DNA from: Oryzibacter oryziterrae
GTDB lineage: Bacteria; Pseudomonadota; Alphaproteobacteria; Rhizobiales; Pleomorphomonadaceae
Length of the DNA stretch: 64,000 bases
Direction: 5' to 3'
NCBI RefSeq assembly: GCF_021864535.1
Contig: NZ_JAKJIC010000016.1
Location: forward strand, 38,750 to 102,749
Part shown: positions 16,262 through 25,945 of the stretch, in pieces
Position numbering within the stretch: position 1 is the stretch's first letter
Layout: each line of letters begins with the position of its first letter
The notes under the pieces: model-generated
Seen by the model: only the letters and a program-made list of their open reading frames with translations
The model's database searches: none
What the model was told of the DNA's origin: nothing
Made by a program: the position numbers and the translations under genes

Positions 16262-17052
16262 CTGCGCGCCAGCAATGCCTTGGTCGCCGCGGCCACGTCG
16301 TCCTGCCGCATCAGGCTTTCGCCGATCAGGAAGGTGCGAGCGCCAACCTTGGCCAGACGCGCCAGATCGGCCGGCGTGAACAGGCCGGACTCGCCCACGA
16401 GAATGCGGTCGGACGGCACCTTTGCCGCCAGCTCTTCCGTCGTCTCCAGACGCGTCTCGAAGGTGCGGAGATTGCGATTGTTGATGCCGAACAGGGGCGA
16501 GTTCAGCTTCAGGGCCCGCTCGAGTTCCGCCTCGTCGTGAACCTCGAGCAGAACATCCATGCCGAGCTCGAACGCAGTGTCTTCAAGCGCCTTGGCCGTG
16601 TCGTCGTCGACGCCGGCAAGAATGATCAGGACGCAGTCCGCACCCCAGCTGCGCGCTTCATAGACCTGATAGGGAACGTAGAGGAAATCCTTGCGCAGCG
16701 CCGGCAGGCTGCAGGCGGCCTTGGCGGCACCAAGATACTCGGGGCGCCCCTGGAAGGACGGCGTGTCCGTCAACACCGACAGGCAAGCCGCGCCGCCGGC
16801 TTCGTAAGCCTTGGCCAGGGACGGCGGATCGAAGTCAGGGCGAATGAGCCCCTTGGAGGGGCTGGCCTTCTTGATCTCGGCGATCAGCGCATAATCACCG
16901 GCGGCAAGCTTGCGTTCGATTGCCGCGCGGAAACCGCGTGGCGCCGCAGCGTCGCGGGCACGAGCCTTGATCTCGGCAAGCGGTATCGCCGCCTCGGCGG
17001 CCGCGATTTCCTGGCGCTTGTAGGCTTCGATGCGGGCGAGAATATCGGACAC
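16258..17052 (-). CDS. trpC: Indole-3-glycerol-phosphate synthase
   Basis: TrpC decarboxylates and cyclises CdRP to indole-3-glycerol phosphate in tryptophan synthesis. The 264-residue TIM barrel shows [19 protein letters not shown] with the catalytic lysine and substrate loop, then [32 protein letters not shown] and the phosphate-binding [11 protein letters not shown] and [11 protein letters not shown]. Length is normal and it is not fused to trpF. It lies 12 bases after trpD and is the last gene of the ppiD-trpD-trpC unit. In many rhizobia moaC follows trpC; here the unit ends and moaC lies about 6 kb away. Confidence 0.97.
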   Translation of the reverse strand: MSDILARIEAYKRQEIAAAEAAIPLAEIKARARDAAAPRGFRAAIERKLAAGDYALIAEIKKASPSKGLIRPDFDPPSLAKAYEAGGAACLSVLTDTPSFQGRPEYLGAAKAACSLPALRKDFLYVPYQVYEARSWGADCVLIILAGVDDDTAKALEDTAFELGMDVLLEVHDEAELERALKLNSPLFGINNRNLRTFETRLETTEELAAKVPSDRILVGESGLFTPADLARLAKVGARTFLIGESLMRQDDVAAATKALLARS

Positions 17053-17064
17053 GAAGCTCTCCGT

Positions 17065-18078
17065 TCAGGCGTTGGACCGGGCGACCAGGCGGTCGAGACG
17101 GGCCCTGGCCGCGCCACTGTCGATGGACTTGACCGCCAGTTCGACACCCGCGCGCAGGTCGCTCGCCTTGTCGGCCACGATCAGCGCGGCGGCAACGTTG
17201 AGCAGGACAGTGTCGCGATAGGGCCCGGGGGCGCCGTCGAGCAAGGCGCGCAATGCTGCAGCGTTCTCTTCGGCGGTGCCGCCCTTGACGGCATCGAGAC
17301 CGTGCCGCGGAAGACCAGCATCCTCAGGCGTCACTTCGAAGGACTTGATGTGTCCGTCCCGCAGTTCGGCCACATAGGACGGACCGCTGATGGAGAGCTC
17401 GTCGAGACCATCGGCGCCATGCACAACCCAGACGGATTCCGTGCCGAGCGCTGCCAGCACTTCGGCAAGCGGCGTCACCCATTCCCGCGCGAAGACACCG
17501 AGCAGTTGACGCTTCACGCCAGCCGGATTGGACAGGGGGCCGAGCAGATTGAAGATCGTGCGGGTGCCCAGTTCGACGCGCGAGGGGCCGACATGACGCA
17601 TGGCCGAGTGGTGGGCCGGCGCGAACATGAAACCGACGCCGGCCTCGCGCACGCAGGCGCTGATGACCTCGGGGCCGATATCGATCTTGACGCCAAGTGC
17701 GGTCAGCACGTCGGCCGAACCGGAGCGAGACGACAGGGCGCGGTTGCCATGCTTGGCGATGGTCAGCCCAGCACCGGCCGCAACGAAGGCCGAGGCGGTG
17801 GAAATGTTGAGGCTGCCTGACGCGTCACCGCCTGTTCCAACGATGTCGACCGCATCGGCGGGCGCATCGACCCGCAGCATCTTGGACCGCATGGTGGTGA
17901 CGGCACCGACGATTTCCTCGACCGTTTCGCCACGCACCCGAAGGGCCATGAGGAAGCCACCGATCTGGGACGGGGTGGCCTCTCCACTCATCATGATGTC
18001 GAAGGCGGAGGTCGCCTCATCCCGCGTCAGCGGCTTGCCTGCAGCCGCCTTCGCAATGAACGTCTTGAAATCCGCCAT
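17065..18078 (-). CDS. trpD: Anthranilate phosphoribosyltransferase
   Basis: TrpD joins anthranilate to PRPP in tryptophan synthesis. The 337-residue protein shows the PRPP-binding [38 protein letters not shown], and the anthranilate-binding [20 protein letters not shown]. No trpG domain is fused. It follows ppiD by 11 bases and precedes trpC by 12 bases, so all three should share a transcript. No trpE or trpG is in the window. Confidence 0.97.
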   Translation of the reverse strand: MADFKTFIAKAAAGKPLTRDEATSAFDIMMSGEATPSQIGGFLMALRVRGETVEEIVGAVTTMRSKMLRVDAPADAVDIVGTGGDASGSLNISTASAFVAAGAGLTIAKHGNRALSSRSGSADVLTALGVKIDIGPEVISACVREAGVGFMFAPAHHSAMRHVGPSRVELGTRTIFNLLGPLSNPAGVKRQLLGVFAREWVTPLAEVLAALGTESVWVVHGADGLDELSISGPSYVAELRDGHIKSFEVTPEDAGLPRHGLDAVKGGTAEENAAALRALLDGAPGPYRDTVLLNVAAALIVADKASDLRAGVELAVKSIDSGAARARLDRLVARSNA

Positions 18079-18089
18079 CGAGCGCTCCC

Positions 18090-19982
18090 TCAGTTGGCGC
18101 CGTTTGCACCGATCACGGCATCAACCATGGACTGGTTGACGGTGGTTCCGAGGCTGTCCTGCGCGGCACCGACATACTGGGCGAACAGGCTCTTCTGCAG
18201 TTCCTCGGCCATCTTGGACTGGATGTCGACGGCGTCGCCGGCATCGGCGATGAAGGCCGGATCGACAACGCGGGAGACCACCAGAACGACGCGCGTTCCA
18301 TCCAGCCCCTCGACAGTCGCCACCGTACCCTGCGGGCCACGGAAGGACTCGGCGACACCGGCCTTGCCGAGACCGACATCATCACTGTTGCGGGTGATGT
18401 TATCGGCGGTCTGCACTTCAACGCCCGCATCCTTGGCAAGATCGGCGATCGGCTTGCCGGCCTTGATGGCGTCGACCATGTCGGTCGCCTTCTTCTTGAG
18501 GCGGTTCTGCGCTTCCTCGTCGGTCCAGGCGGCGACAGCCTTGTCCTTGACCTCGTCGAGCGTGCGCTCGCGACCGGGCGTCACCTTGGTGACCTCGTAC
18601 CAGATGAAGCCGTGATCCAGCTGCAGCGGATCGTTCTCGTCACCTTCACCGGCGGCGAATCCAGCGGCGAGCAGCTTCTGCTCCTCGGGAATGTCGGCAA
18701 CCTGGCTGCCATCGGTGCCGTTGCCGTCCGGATCGACCTCGAAGGTCTGCAGCTTGAGCTTGAAGCGATCGGCGACTTCCTTGAGCGTCGCACCACCAGC
18801 GAGAGCGTCTTCCACCTCGTCATGGGTCTCAAGAACGGCCGTCTCGGCGGACTTGGTGGCCAGAGCCTTGCGGATGTCCGCAGACACTTCCTCGAAGGGC
18901 TTCACCTGCGCCGGATCGATCTCCGTGACGCGAACAAGGACCGGACCGAAGGTGGACTTGACCGGATCGCTCGGTACGTTGAGCGCCAGCTTGAAGGCGG
19001 CTTCGGCCACGGCAGGATCGAGGACCTTGTCCTTGGTCAGCACACCGAGATCGACGTCCTCGGGCTTGGCGCCCTTGTCCGTGATCAGCTGATCGAAGGT
19101 CGCGCCAGACTTGAGCTTGGCGACAGCGGCCGCAGCCTCCGCGTCGGAGGTGTAAAGGATCTGCTGGATGTGACGCCGCTCGGCCACTTCGTATTGCGAC
19201 TTGGTCCGCTCATACTCCTTGCGGGCGTCCGCATCGCTCACGGTGGACGGGTCGGAAACCGCCTCGGGCGTTACGGCGACCACGGTCAGCGAACGAAACT
19301 CGGGCGCCTTGAAGTTGGATTTCTTGGTGTCGAACCACTTGGCCAGCACGTCATCCGCGGGCTTGCCGATCGGCTCGACCTGGGCGCGGGCCAGCGTCAG
19401 ATAGTCAACGGTGCGCACCTGGTTCTGGAAACGATAGACAGCTTCGACCATGGCCTTGGGCGTCGTCAGACCATCGACAAGGCCTTGTGCCAGCTGGTCG
19501 CCAAGCGCCTGACTGCGGCGCTCCTTGACGTAGGCCTCTTCGGTCAGGCCGTTCTGGCGCAGCAGTGCCTGGAAATAGGCGCGATCGAAGGCGGTAGCGC
19601 CCTGCGGCTTGAAGGCCGGATCGTCGGCGATCAGCTTGGCCAGCTTGTCATCGGAGAGGCCAAGGCCGAGAGCGGCGGCCGTATCGTCGAGCGTGGCGGT
19701 CGACATCAACCGTGCCAGCACCTGCTGCGGCAAGCCGAAAGCCTTGGCAAGGTCGGCCGTGACCGGCTGGCCAAGCTGCTTGGAGAAAGCCTGCGCCTGG
19801 CGCTGATAGGTTCGCTGGAACTCGCCAAGCGTGATGGACGTGCCACCAACCGTCGCGATCGTGTCCGAGTGCACGTTGCCAAGGCGGGAGCCGACGCCCC
19901 AGCCGATGAATGAGAGGGTCAGCAGTCCCAGGAGGATTTTAGCGACAAGCGTATTCGCCCCACGGCGCAAGGTATCAAGCAT
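18090..19982 (-). CDS. ppiD: Membrane-anchored peptidyl-prolyl isomerase (PpiD/SurA-type)
   Basis: PpiD is a periplasmic folding helper anchored in the inner membrane near the Sec translocon. The 630-residue product starts [20 protein letters not shown] followed by [12 protein letters not shown], one N-terminal membrane anchor. A SurA-N-like chaperone region and a parvulin-type rotamase domain follow ([21 protein letters not shown], about residues 250-345), then a long C-terminal region. The ATG at 19982 places the anchor at the very start; ATGs further upstream add a charged stretch that would precede it. Head position in the ppiD-trpD-trpC unit is normal in Rhizobiales. Confidence 0.9.
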   Translation of the reverse strand: MLDTLRRGANTLVAKILLGLLTLSFIGWGVGSRLGNVHSDTIATVGGTSITLGEFQRTYQRQAQAFSKQLGQPVTADLAKAFGLPQQVLARLMSTATLDDTAAALGLGLSDDKLAKLIADDPAFKPQGATAFDRAYFQALLRQNGLTEEAYVKERRSQALGDQLAQGLVDGLTTPKAMVEAVYRFQNQVRTVDYLTLARAQVEPIGKPADDVLAKWFDTKKSNFKAPEFRSLTVVAVTPEAVSDPSTVSDADARKEYERTKSQYEVAERRHIQQILYTSDAEAAAAVAKLKSGATFDQLITDKGAKPEDVDLGVLTKDKVLDPAVAEAAFKLALNVPSDPVKSTFGPVLVRVTEIDPAQVKPFEEVSADIRKALATKSAETAVLETHDEVEDALAGGATLKEVADRFKLKLQTFEVDPDGNGTDGSQVADIPEEQKLLAAGFAAGEGDENDPLQLDHGFIWYEVTKVTPGRERTLDEVKDKAVAAWTDEEAQNRLKKKATDMVDAIKAGKPIADLAKDAGVEVQTADNITRNSDDVGLGKAGVAESFRGPQGTVATVEGLDGTRVVLVVSRVVDPAFIADAGDAVDIQSKMAEELQKSLFAQYVGAAQDSLGTTVNQSMVDAVIGANGAN

Positions 19983-20132
19983 TCTCTCGTCCATCTCCGG
20001 GCGCAAATACCCGCGCCCTGCCTCGTCTCGGTCGGCACCCGGCGAAACACTCGCGTCGGGCGCGCGGATCATAGGGATGCTGGCGCCGCCCCGCAAGCGC
20101 GGATAACTCAGAAAATCAACGCCGTCGCCGGC

Positions 20133-20633
20133 TCAATGCTTCAGCGCCGTCATGATCTTCTCGAGGAAGCCGAGAAGCAGGGCCGAGGCCACGAAAGTCA
20201 GGTGCATGATGGTCAACCACATGATCTGGCTGTCGGTGTAGCTGTCCACATTGAGAAACACCTGCAGCAGATGGATCGAGGAGATGGCGACGATGGATGA
20301 GGCCACCTTGATCTTCAGCGATCCGCTGTCGAGCTTGCCGAGCCAGGAGAGTTCGGCCTCATGTTCGTCGAAACGTCCTACAAAATTCTCGTAGGACGCA
20401 ATCATCACCATCACCAGGAGGCTGGCGACCAATGCGGCGTCGATCAGGCCGAGCATGCCGAGGATCATCTGCGCTTCATCATAGTCGAGTACGTGGCTCA
20501 TCACCTTGAAAAGCTTGGCGCAGAAGGAGACTGCATAGCCGGCCAGCGCCACGGCGAGACCGCCGAGGAAGACCACAAGGATCCATCGGCTGCCGAGGAT
20601 GACGCTTTCCACCAGTCGTTCGAGTGCCTTCAT
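20133..20633 (-). CDS. UPF0114 (YqhA family) inner-membrane protein
   Basis: This 166-residue membrane protein has four hydrophobic segments (about residues 13-35, 58-82, 110-128, 138-160). It has the family's N-terminal ESVILGSRWILVVFLGG and the SYENFVGRFD and LIDAALVASLLVMVMIASYE segments. UPF0114 proteins have no settled function. The start at 20633 gives the conserved N-terminus MKALERLVE. It is divergent from tpiA and lies 150 bases upstream of ppiD on the same strand. Confidence 0.9.
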   Translation of the reverse strand: MKALERLVESVILGSRWILVVFLGGLAVALAGYAVSFCAKLFKVMSHVLDYDEAQMILGMLGLIDAALVASLLVMVMIASYENFVGRFDEHEAELSWLGKLDSGSLKIKVASSIVAISSIHLLQVFLNVDSYTDSQIMWLTIMHLTFVASALLLGFLEKIMTALKH

Positions 20634-20786
20634 AGTTGTTTGCCCCGTCTGGAAACGATCTCACAGCCGCATTAAACGGCACGTGACGAACTGCCAATCT
20701 CAAAAATGGGTGGTATTTCACCACTGGTCGATGTCACCTGATTTGGATATGACCCTGACATTCAACAAGACGCGAAGGAACATGCC

Positions 20787-21530
20787 ATGTCCGTCAAGCC
20801 GCTGGTCGCTGGAAACTGGAAAATGAACGGCCTCAAGGCTTCGGTTGCCGAAGTCGAAACCATCGCCGCCGGCTTTGACGCCGCGCTGGCCGAAAAGGTC
20901 GCCATCGCAATCTGCCCGCCGGCCACGCTCGTGAGCGTACTGGCCGATCGCGCCCTGGTGCCCGTCGGCGGCCAGGACTGCCATGCAAACGTTTCCGGAG
21001 CCCATACCGGCGACATCTCGGCCGAAGGCCTCAAGGACGTCGGCGCCACCTACGTGATCGTCGGTCATTCCGAGCGCCGCACGGACCATGCCGAGACCGA
21101 CGCTGTGGTCGCCGCCAAGACCAAGGCTGCCTGGCGCGCCGGCCTCATCGCCATCGTCTGCGTCGGCGAGACCAAGGACGAGCGCGTGTCGGGCAAGACC
21201 CTCGACGTGGTCGGCACGCAGCTCAAGGGCTCGCTGCCCGAGGGCACGACGGCCGCCAACACCGTGATCGCCTATGAGCCGGTCTGGGCCATCGGCACCG
21301 GCCTCACCCCCACCGCTGCGGACGTCAAGGAAGTGCACAACTTCATCCGCAAGGAAATCGTCGCCCGCTTTGGTGCCGACGCCAATGGCGTGCGCATCCT
21401 TTACGGCGGTTCGGTCAAGCCGTCGAATGCGGTTGAACTGATGGCGGTCGAGAATGTCAACGGCGCGCTGGTTGGCGGTGCCTCGCTGAAGGCCGCCGAC
21501 TTCCTGGGCATCGTCGCCGCCTACAAATAA
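20787..21530 (+). CDS. tpiA: Triose-phosphate isomerase
   Basis: TpiA interconverts dihydroxyacetone phosphate and glyceraldehyde-3-phosphate. The 247-residue TIM barrel has all catalytic elements: the lysine in GNWKMNG (K12), the histidine in VGHSERR, and the glutamate in [11 protein letters not shown] with the adjacent flexible loop. It also has the phosphate-binding [10 protein letters not shown] and [10 protein letters not shown]. It is a single gene, closed by a strong intrinsic terminator 36 bases downstream. Confidence 0.98.
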   Translation: MSVKPLVAGNWKMNGLKASVAEVETIAAGFDAALAEKVAIAICPPATLVSVLADRALVPVGGQDCHANVSGAHTGDISAEGLKDVGATYVIVGHSERRTDHAETDAVVAAKTKAAWRAGLIAIVCVGETKDERVSGKTLDVVGTQLKGSLPEGTTAANTVIAYEPVWAIGTGLTPTAADVKEVHNFIRKEIVARFGADANGVRILYGGSVKPSNAVELMAVENVNGALVGGASLKAADFLGIVAAYK

Positions 21531-21565
21531 TCCAGAGGCCGCGTGTCGGTCACTTGCACACCATG

Positions 21566-21597
21566 CGCCCTCTCCAGGCTGGAGAGGGCGTTTTTGT
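21566..21597 (+). terminator. Intrinsic terminator of tpiA
   Basis: CGCCCTCTCCA (21566-21576), loop GGC and TGGAGAGGGCG (21580-21590) make an 11-bp perfect stem followed by TTTTT. It is one of the clearest rho-independent terminators in the window. Confidence 0.93.
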
Positions 21598-21739
21598 TGC
21601 TGTCATGCAGGGCAGCGGACGGATGTCGCCACCGCCAACAGCCTATTTCGTGATGGGCGCAGCCCAATGCCGGCTTGCAATCGCCGGCATTTGGCCCTAA
21701 CCGGCTGACATCCCTCCCCGCAGCAAGCGAGGCCAGCCG

Positions 21740-23062
21740 ATGACCACATTCGACCTCCTCCTCAAGAATGGCACCGTCGTCAATCAGGATGGCGTCGGTA
21801 CGCGCGACGTCGGCATTCGCGACGGTCGGATTGCCGGGATCGGCGCGTTCCATGCCTCTCAGGCCGGTGAAGTGATCGACTGCAGCGGTCTCCACATTCT
21901 CCCGGGCGTCGTCGACAGCCAGGTACATTTCCGTGAGCCGGGCCTCACGCACAAGGAAGACCTGGAAAGCGGGTCGCGGGCGGCGGTGCTCGGCGGGGTT
22001 ACGGCCGTCTTCGAGATGCCCAACACCAATCCGCTGACCACGTCGGCCGAACGTCTCGCCGAGAAGGTGGCCGCCGGAACCAACCGCATGCACTGCGACT
22101 TCGCCTTCTGGGTCGGCGGCACGCGCAACAATGTGGACGACATACCCGAACTCGAGCGTCTGCCGGGAGCGGCGGGCATCAAGGTATTCATGGGGTCGTC
22201 GACCGGCGACCTGCTGGTGGAGGATGACGCCGGGGTGGCCGCCATTCTGGGCAAGACGCGTCGGCGCGCCGCCTTCCATTCCGAGGACGAGTATCGCCTT
22301 AACGAGCGCAAGGATCTCCGGGTTGCCGGTGATCCAGCCTCCCATCCGGTCTGGCGCGACGAGATCGCTGCCCTGCAGTGCACCCAGCGTCTGGTGCGCA
22401 TTGCCCGGGAGACCGGTGCCCGCATCCACGTGCTGCATATCTCCACCGCCGAAGAGATCGACTTCCTAAAGGATCACAAGGACATTGCCACCGCCGAGGT
22501 GACGCCGCACCATCTGACGCTGGCCGCCGACCAATACGCGACGCTGGGTACGCTGTTGCAGATGAACCCGCCGGTGCGCGATGCGCGGCATCGCGAGCAT
22601 ATCTGGTGGGGCGTCACGCAGGGTATCGCCGACGTGCTCGGCTCGGACCATGCTCCGCATACCCTCGAGGAAAAGGCCAAGGCCTATCCGCAGAGCCCGT
22701 CGGGCATGACCGGCGTACAGACGCTGGTGCCAACCATGCTCGACCATGTGAACGCCGGTCGTCTCTCCATCGAGCGCTTCGTCGACCTGACGTCGGCCGG
22801 CCCCGCCCGCATCTTCGGCATGGCCGGCAAGGGCCGCATTGCCGTCGGCTATGATGCGGACTTGACCATTGTCGATCTCAAGAGGCAGGAAATCATCCGC
22901 AACAGCTGGATTGCTTCCAAGGCCGGCTGGACGCCCTATGACGGGAAGACGGTGACAGGCTGGCCTGTCGGCACCATCCTGCGCGGCGCCCGGGTGATGT
23001 GGGACGGCGAACTGGTGACGCCCGCGACCGGGCAGCCCGTCCGGTTCCAGGAAGCGCTCTGA
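21740..23062 (+). CDS. Dihydroorotase-family amidohydrolase with QxH in place of HxH
   Basis: This 440-residue amidohydrolase of the cyclic-amidohydrolase group reads as dihydroorotase/allantoinase. The metal-site strand is VVDSQVHFREPG: position 61 is Gln where the superfamily normally has the first His of HxH, while H63 and R65 are kept. Other expected ligands are present: K148 in GIKVFMG, H180, H233 in VLHIS and D303 in GSDHAPHT, plus FEMPNTNP. The product is full length and intact. I recall similar QVHFREPG sequences annotated dihydroorotase in other Rhizobiales, so this may be a clade trait. Pyrimidine synthesis is the likely but unproven role. moaC follows 9 bases later. Confidence 0.85.
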   Translation: MTTFDLLLKNGTVVNQDGVGTRDVGIRDGRIAGIGAFHASQAGEVIDCSGLHILPGVVDSQVHFREPGLTHKEDLESGSRAAVLGGVTAVFEMPNTNPLTTSAERLAEKVAAGTNRMHCDFAFWVGGTRNNVDDIPELERLPGAAGIKVFMGSSTGDLLVEDDAGVAAILGKTRRRAAFHSEDEYRLNERKDLRVAGDPASHPVWRDEIAALQCTQRLVRIARETGARIHVLHISTAEEIDFLKDHKDIATAEVTPHHLTLAADQYATLGTLLQMNPPVRDARHREHIWWGVTQGIADVLGSDHAPHTLEEKAKAYPQSPSGMTGVQTLVPTMLDHVNAGRLSIERFVDLTSAGPARIFGMAGKGRIAVGYDADLTIVDLKRQEIIRNSWIASKAGWTPYDGKTVTGWPVGTILRGARVMWDGELVTPATGQPVRFQEAL

Positions 23063-23071
23063 GGAGAGGCC

Positions 23072-23554
23072 ATGACCGGCATTTTGACCCATCTCGACGA
23101 CAAAGGCGCCGCCACCATGGTCGACGTGTCGGAGAAGTCCGACACCACGCGCACCGCCGTCGCCACCGGCCGCATCGTCATGCAGCGCGAGACGCTGAGC
23201 CTGATCGTCGACGGCAAGATGCCCAAGGGCGACGTGATCGCCACGGCGCGCATTGCCGGCATCATGGCCGCCAAGCGCACCCACGAGCTCATCCCGCTCT
23301 GCCATCCGCTGCCCGTCACCAAGGCGGCCGTGGAGATCGAAGCGGACGAGAGCCTGCCCGGCTTCATCGTCACCGCCACGGTGCGCTGCACCGGCAAGAC
23401 CGGTGTGGAGATGGAAGCGCTGACTGCCGCATCGGTGACGTGCCTCACCATCTACGACATGGCCAAGGCGGCCGAAAAGGGCATGGTCATCCAGGAGATC
23501 CGCCTCCTTGAAAAGGAAGGTGGCAAGTCCGGCCACTGGGTCGCCGCCACCTGA
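23072..23554 (+). CDS. moaC: Cyclic pyranopterin monophosphate synthase
   Basis: MoaC converts the MoaA product into cyclic pyranopterin monophosphate, the first stable intermediate of molybdenum cofactor synthesis. The 160-residue protein shows [20 protein letters not shown] with the conserved active-site segment, [19 protein letters not shown], and MVDVSEK near the N-terminus. A GAGGAGAGG ribosome site precedes it. It lies nine bases after the dihydroorotase-like gene and 42 bases before moeA, so the three are probably co-transcribed. Confidence 0.97.
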   Translation: MTGILTHLDDKGAATMVDVSEKSDTTRTAVATGRIVMQRETLSLIVDGKMPKGDVIATARIAGIMAAKRTHELIPLCHPLPVTKAAVEIEADESLPGFIVTATVRCTGKTGVEMEALTAASVTCLTIYDMAKAAEKGMVIQEIRLLEKEGGKSGHWVAAT

Positions 23555-23596
23555 CACCTTGACGCTCCCGTCCCCTCCTGTTGATGCGAGGCCGTA

Positions 23597-24802
23597 ATGT
23601 CGCTGCTGTCCGTTGATGAGGCTCAGGCGCGCCTGCTTTCGCAGGTCAAGCGCATGCCGGTGGAATGGGTTGGGTTGGCGGAAGCCGGCGGACGCGTGCT
23701 TGCCGAGGATCTGGTCGCCCTTCGTACCCAGCCACCGACCGACGTCTCGGCGATGGATGGCTATGCCGTGCGGGCAGCCGAAATGGGCCCGGGCGTGTCC
23801 TTCGAGGTTATCGGCGAGTCCGCCGCTGGCCACCCCTTTGCGGGAAAGGTCGGCCCAGGAGAGTGCGTGCGCATCTTCACGGGCGCTGCGATACCTTCCG
23901 GGGCCGACGCGGTGGTCATGCAGGAATATGCCGAAGTTTCGGAACACGGTGTGAGCTTCACACGCACCGAGCGATCCGGCACGCACATTCGAGCCGCTGG
24001 GCTCGATTTTGCAGAGGGGGTGACGGGCCTGACCTCGGGCACTCAACTGGGCATGGGACAGATCGGCCTCGCAGCGGCGATGAACCATGCCCGTCTGCCG
24101 GTTTCACGTCGCCCCAGAGTGGCGCTGCTCGCCACAGGCGACGAACTTGTTGCCCCCGGTCAGGCGGCAGATGCCAGCAAGATCGTCGCGTCCAACACCT
24201 ATGCGGTTGCCGAACTGGTCAAGGAGGCCGGTGGCGAAGCGGTCGATCTCGGCATCGCCCCTGACGATCTCGACGTCATCCGCGCAACACTGCGCGCTGC
24301 TCTGGACAGCGGAGCCGATATCGTCGTGCTGACCGGCGGCGCCTCTGTTGGCGACCACGACTACACCCGCCCCGCCCTTCTCGCTGAGGGCGTTGACATC
24401 GCCTTCTGGAAGCTTGCCATGCGGCCTGGCAAACCGCTGATGTTCGGTCGCCATGGCGACACCCACGTGCTGGGTCTGCCGGGCAACCCTGTCTCCAGCA
24501 TGGTCTGCGGTCTTCTGTTTCTCACGCCGCTCATTCGCGCCATGCTCGGCGCGACAGACGTATTGCCGTGCGTCGAAACCGCCCGTCTGGCGGAACCGTT
24601 GAAGGCAAATGACATCAGGCGAGAATATTTGCGGGCAATCCTCACCCCAGCGCCGGATGGCCTTGTCGCAACGCCGGTTGTCATGCAGGATTCCTCGTTG
24701 TTGTCGATGATCGCGCAAGCGAACGGGCTGATCATTCGTCCGGAGTACGCCCCGCCAGCACAACCGGGAGACCGGGTCTCCGTCATTCGGCTCGCCGGAT
24801 AG
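23597..24802 (+). CDS. moeA: Molybdopterin molybdenumtransferase
   Basis: MoeA inserts molybdate into adenylated molybdopterin. The 401-residue protein has the domain-III signature VALLATGDELV and VVLTGGASVGDHDYTRPAL, the LPGNPVSSMVCGL segment, and the N-terminal DVSAMDGYAVRAA and IFTGAAIPSGADAVVMQE. Length is normal. It follows moaC and precedes lexA, the usual rhizobial order; lexA has its own SOS-controlled promoter in the 137-base gap. Confidence 0.96.
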   Translation: MSLLSVDEAQARLLSQVKRMPVEWVGLAEAGGRVLAEDLVALRTQPPTDVSAMDGYAVRAAEMGPGVSFEVIGESAAGHPFAGKVGPGECVRIFTGAAIPSGADAVVMQEYAEVSEHGVSFTRTERSGTHIRAAGLDFAEGVTGLTSGTQLGMGQIGLAAAMNHARLPVSRRPRVALLATGDELVAPGQAADASKIVASNTYAVAELVKEAGGEAVDLGIAPDDLDVIRATLRAALDSGADIVVLTGGASVGDHDYTRPALLAEGVDIAFWKLAMRPGKPLMFGRHGDTHVLGLPGNPVSSMVCGLLFLTPLIRAMLGATDVLPCVETARLAEPLKANDIRREYLRAILTPAPDGLVATPVVMQDSSLLSMIAQANGLIIRPEYAPPAQPGDRVSVIRLAG

Positions 24803-24839
24803 GCGACAAATTTCGCTTCGGATGCAAGCGAATATTGCG

Positions 24840-24854
24840 GAACACACCCGGAAC
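24840..24854. promoter_or_regulatory. SOS box 1 (GAAC-N7-GAAC) upstream of lexA
   Basis: GAAC at 24840-24843 and GAAC at 24851-24854, spaced by seven bases, match the alphaproteobacterial LexA operator, a direct repeat GTTC-N7-GTTC read on the opposite strand. It is 85 bases upstream of the lexA start. LexA autoregulation from such a site is established in rhizobia and Rhodobacter. Confidence 0.85.
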
Positions 24855-24865
24855 ATGCTACCTGT

Positions 24866-24880
24866 GTTCGTGATTTGTAC
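24866..24880. promoter_or_regulatory. SOS box 2 (GTTC-N7-GTAC) upstream of lexA
   Basis: GTTC at 24866-24869 and GTAC at 24877-24880 with a seven-base spacer differ from the alphaproteobacterial SOS consensus at one position. It lies 11 bases after box 1 in the opposite orientation, suggesting two LexA dimers at this promoter. Confidence 0.65.
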
Positions 24881-24939
24881 CGAATCATCTGGTTCGGGGA
24901 TCTAGCGGTCCATCAGCGGCCGTCGGCGGGGACACGATC

Positions 24940-25659
24940 ATGCTCACACGCAAGCAGCTTGAGCTGCTGATGTTCATCCATGAAAGGCTCAAGGAGTCGG
25001 GGGTGCCACCGTCCTTCGATGAGATGAAGGATGCGCTAGACCTCAAGTCGAAGTCCGGGATCCATCGGCTGATCACCGCGCTGGAGGAGCGCGGCTTCAT
25101 CCGCCGTCTGCCCAACCGGGCGCGCGCCCTTGAGGTCATCAAGCTGCCGGACTCGATGCAGCCGAGCATCGGCCGGGTACGCAAGGGCTTTGCGCCGAGC
25201 GTGATCGAGGGCGATGCCGGCAAGCCGCGCCCCGCGGCGGCGCCAAGCGTCGAGCCTGTTGCGCACGAGAACCGTGACACTGTGCCCGTGCCCGTTATGG
25301 GCCGCATTGCGGCGGGCGTGCCGATCGCGGCGATCCAGAACCAGTCGCATATCCTGCATGTGCCGATCGATCTGGTCTCCGGCGGGGAGCATTTCGCTCT
25401 GGAAGTGCGCGGCGATTCGATGATCGAGGCTGGCATTCTCGACGGCGATACGGTGGTGATCAAGCGCTCCGACTCGGCCGACTCTGGCGACATCATCGTC
25501 GCACTGGTTGATGACGAGGAAGCAACGCTGAAGCGCCTGCGCAAGAAGGGCGCCTCCATTGCACTGGAAGCGGCCAATCCCGCCTATGAGACGCGCATCT
25601 TCGGACCGGATCGCGTGCGGATCCAGGGGCGTCTCGTCGCCTTGATGCGGCGCTACTGA
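24940..25659 (+). CDS. lexA: SOS repressor LexA
   Basis: LexA represses DNA-damage genes and cleaves itself when RecA is activated. The 239-residue protein has an N-terminal winged helix ([17 protein letters not shown], with recognition helix [19 protein letters not shown]). A linker follows, then the self-cleavage Ala125-Gly126 bond in [11 protein letters not shown], and the catalytic dyad Ser160 ([10 protein letters not shown]) and Lys198 (ATLKRL). Length fits the alphaproteobacterial form, which is longer than the 202-residue E. coli protein. Two LexA boxes precede it. Confidence 0.97.
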   Translation: MLTRKQLELLMFIHERLKESGVPPSFDEMKDALDLKSKSGIHRLITALEERGFIRRLPNRARALEVIKLPDSMQPSIGRVRKGFAPSVIEGDAGKPRPAAAPSVEPVAHENRDTVPVPVMGRIAAGVPIAAIQNQSHILHVPIDLVSGGEHFALEVRGDSMIEAGILDGDTVVIKRSDSADSGDIIVALVDDEEATLKRLRKKGASIALEAANPAYETRIFGPDRVRIQGRLVALMRRY

Positions 25660-25945
25660 TCGGCAGCGCCCTATTTCTTGATTGATCCGGTGTCCGGAGC
25701 CTTTGAGATGGCGCCCGGCCCCGGTTTCAGTGCCATCCCCATTCGGCTGAGCGCCCGGACGGGGGTGTCCACCGATCGGAATTGGGCAGCCTGATCGACG
25801 ATTGCGTGCCGGACGGAGGCGTTCCAGCCGATCAGGCTCCGTGCGATCGAGCTGTGACGGCCGCCGATTGATTGCGTGCGGGCCGTTTGCCGACAATCTG
25901 CACCGCCCAGTGGAGCTGGCTTGGGCTCTGACCTTCAGGGCCGCC

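Noticed and set aside
22466..24088. A 540-codon minus-strand open frame opposite the dihydroorotase, moaC and moeA genes
   Set aside because: It spans three well-identified genes on the other strand and has no recognisable domain.
25660..25945. Possible gene or degraded gene between lexA and nnrDE
   Set aside because: Open frames here are shadows of the flanking genes. I saw no start with a ribosome site, no hairpin terminator and no recognisable protein remnant in the 286 bases.
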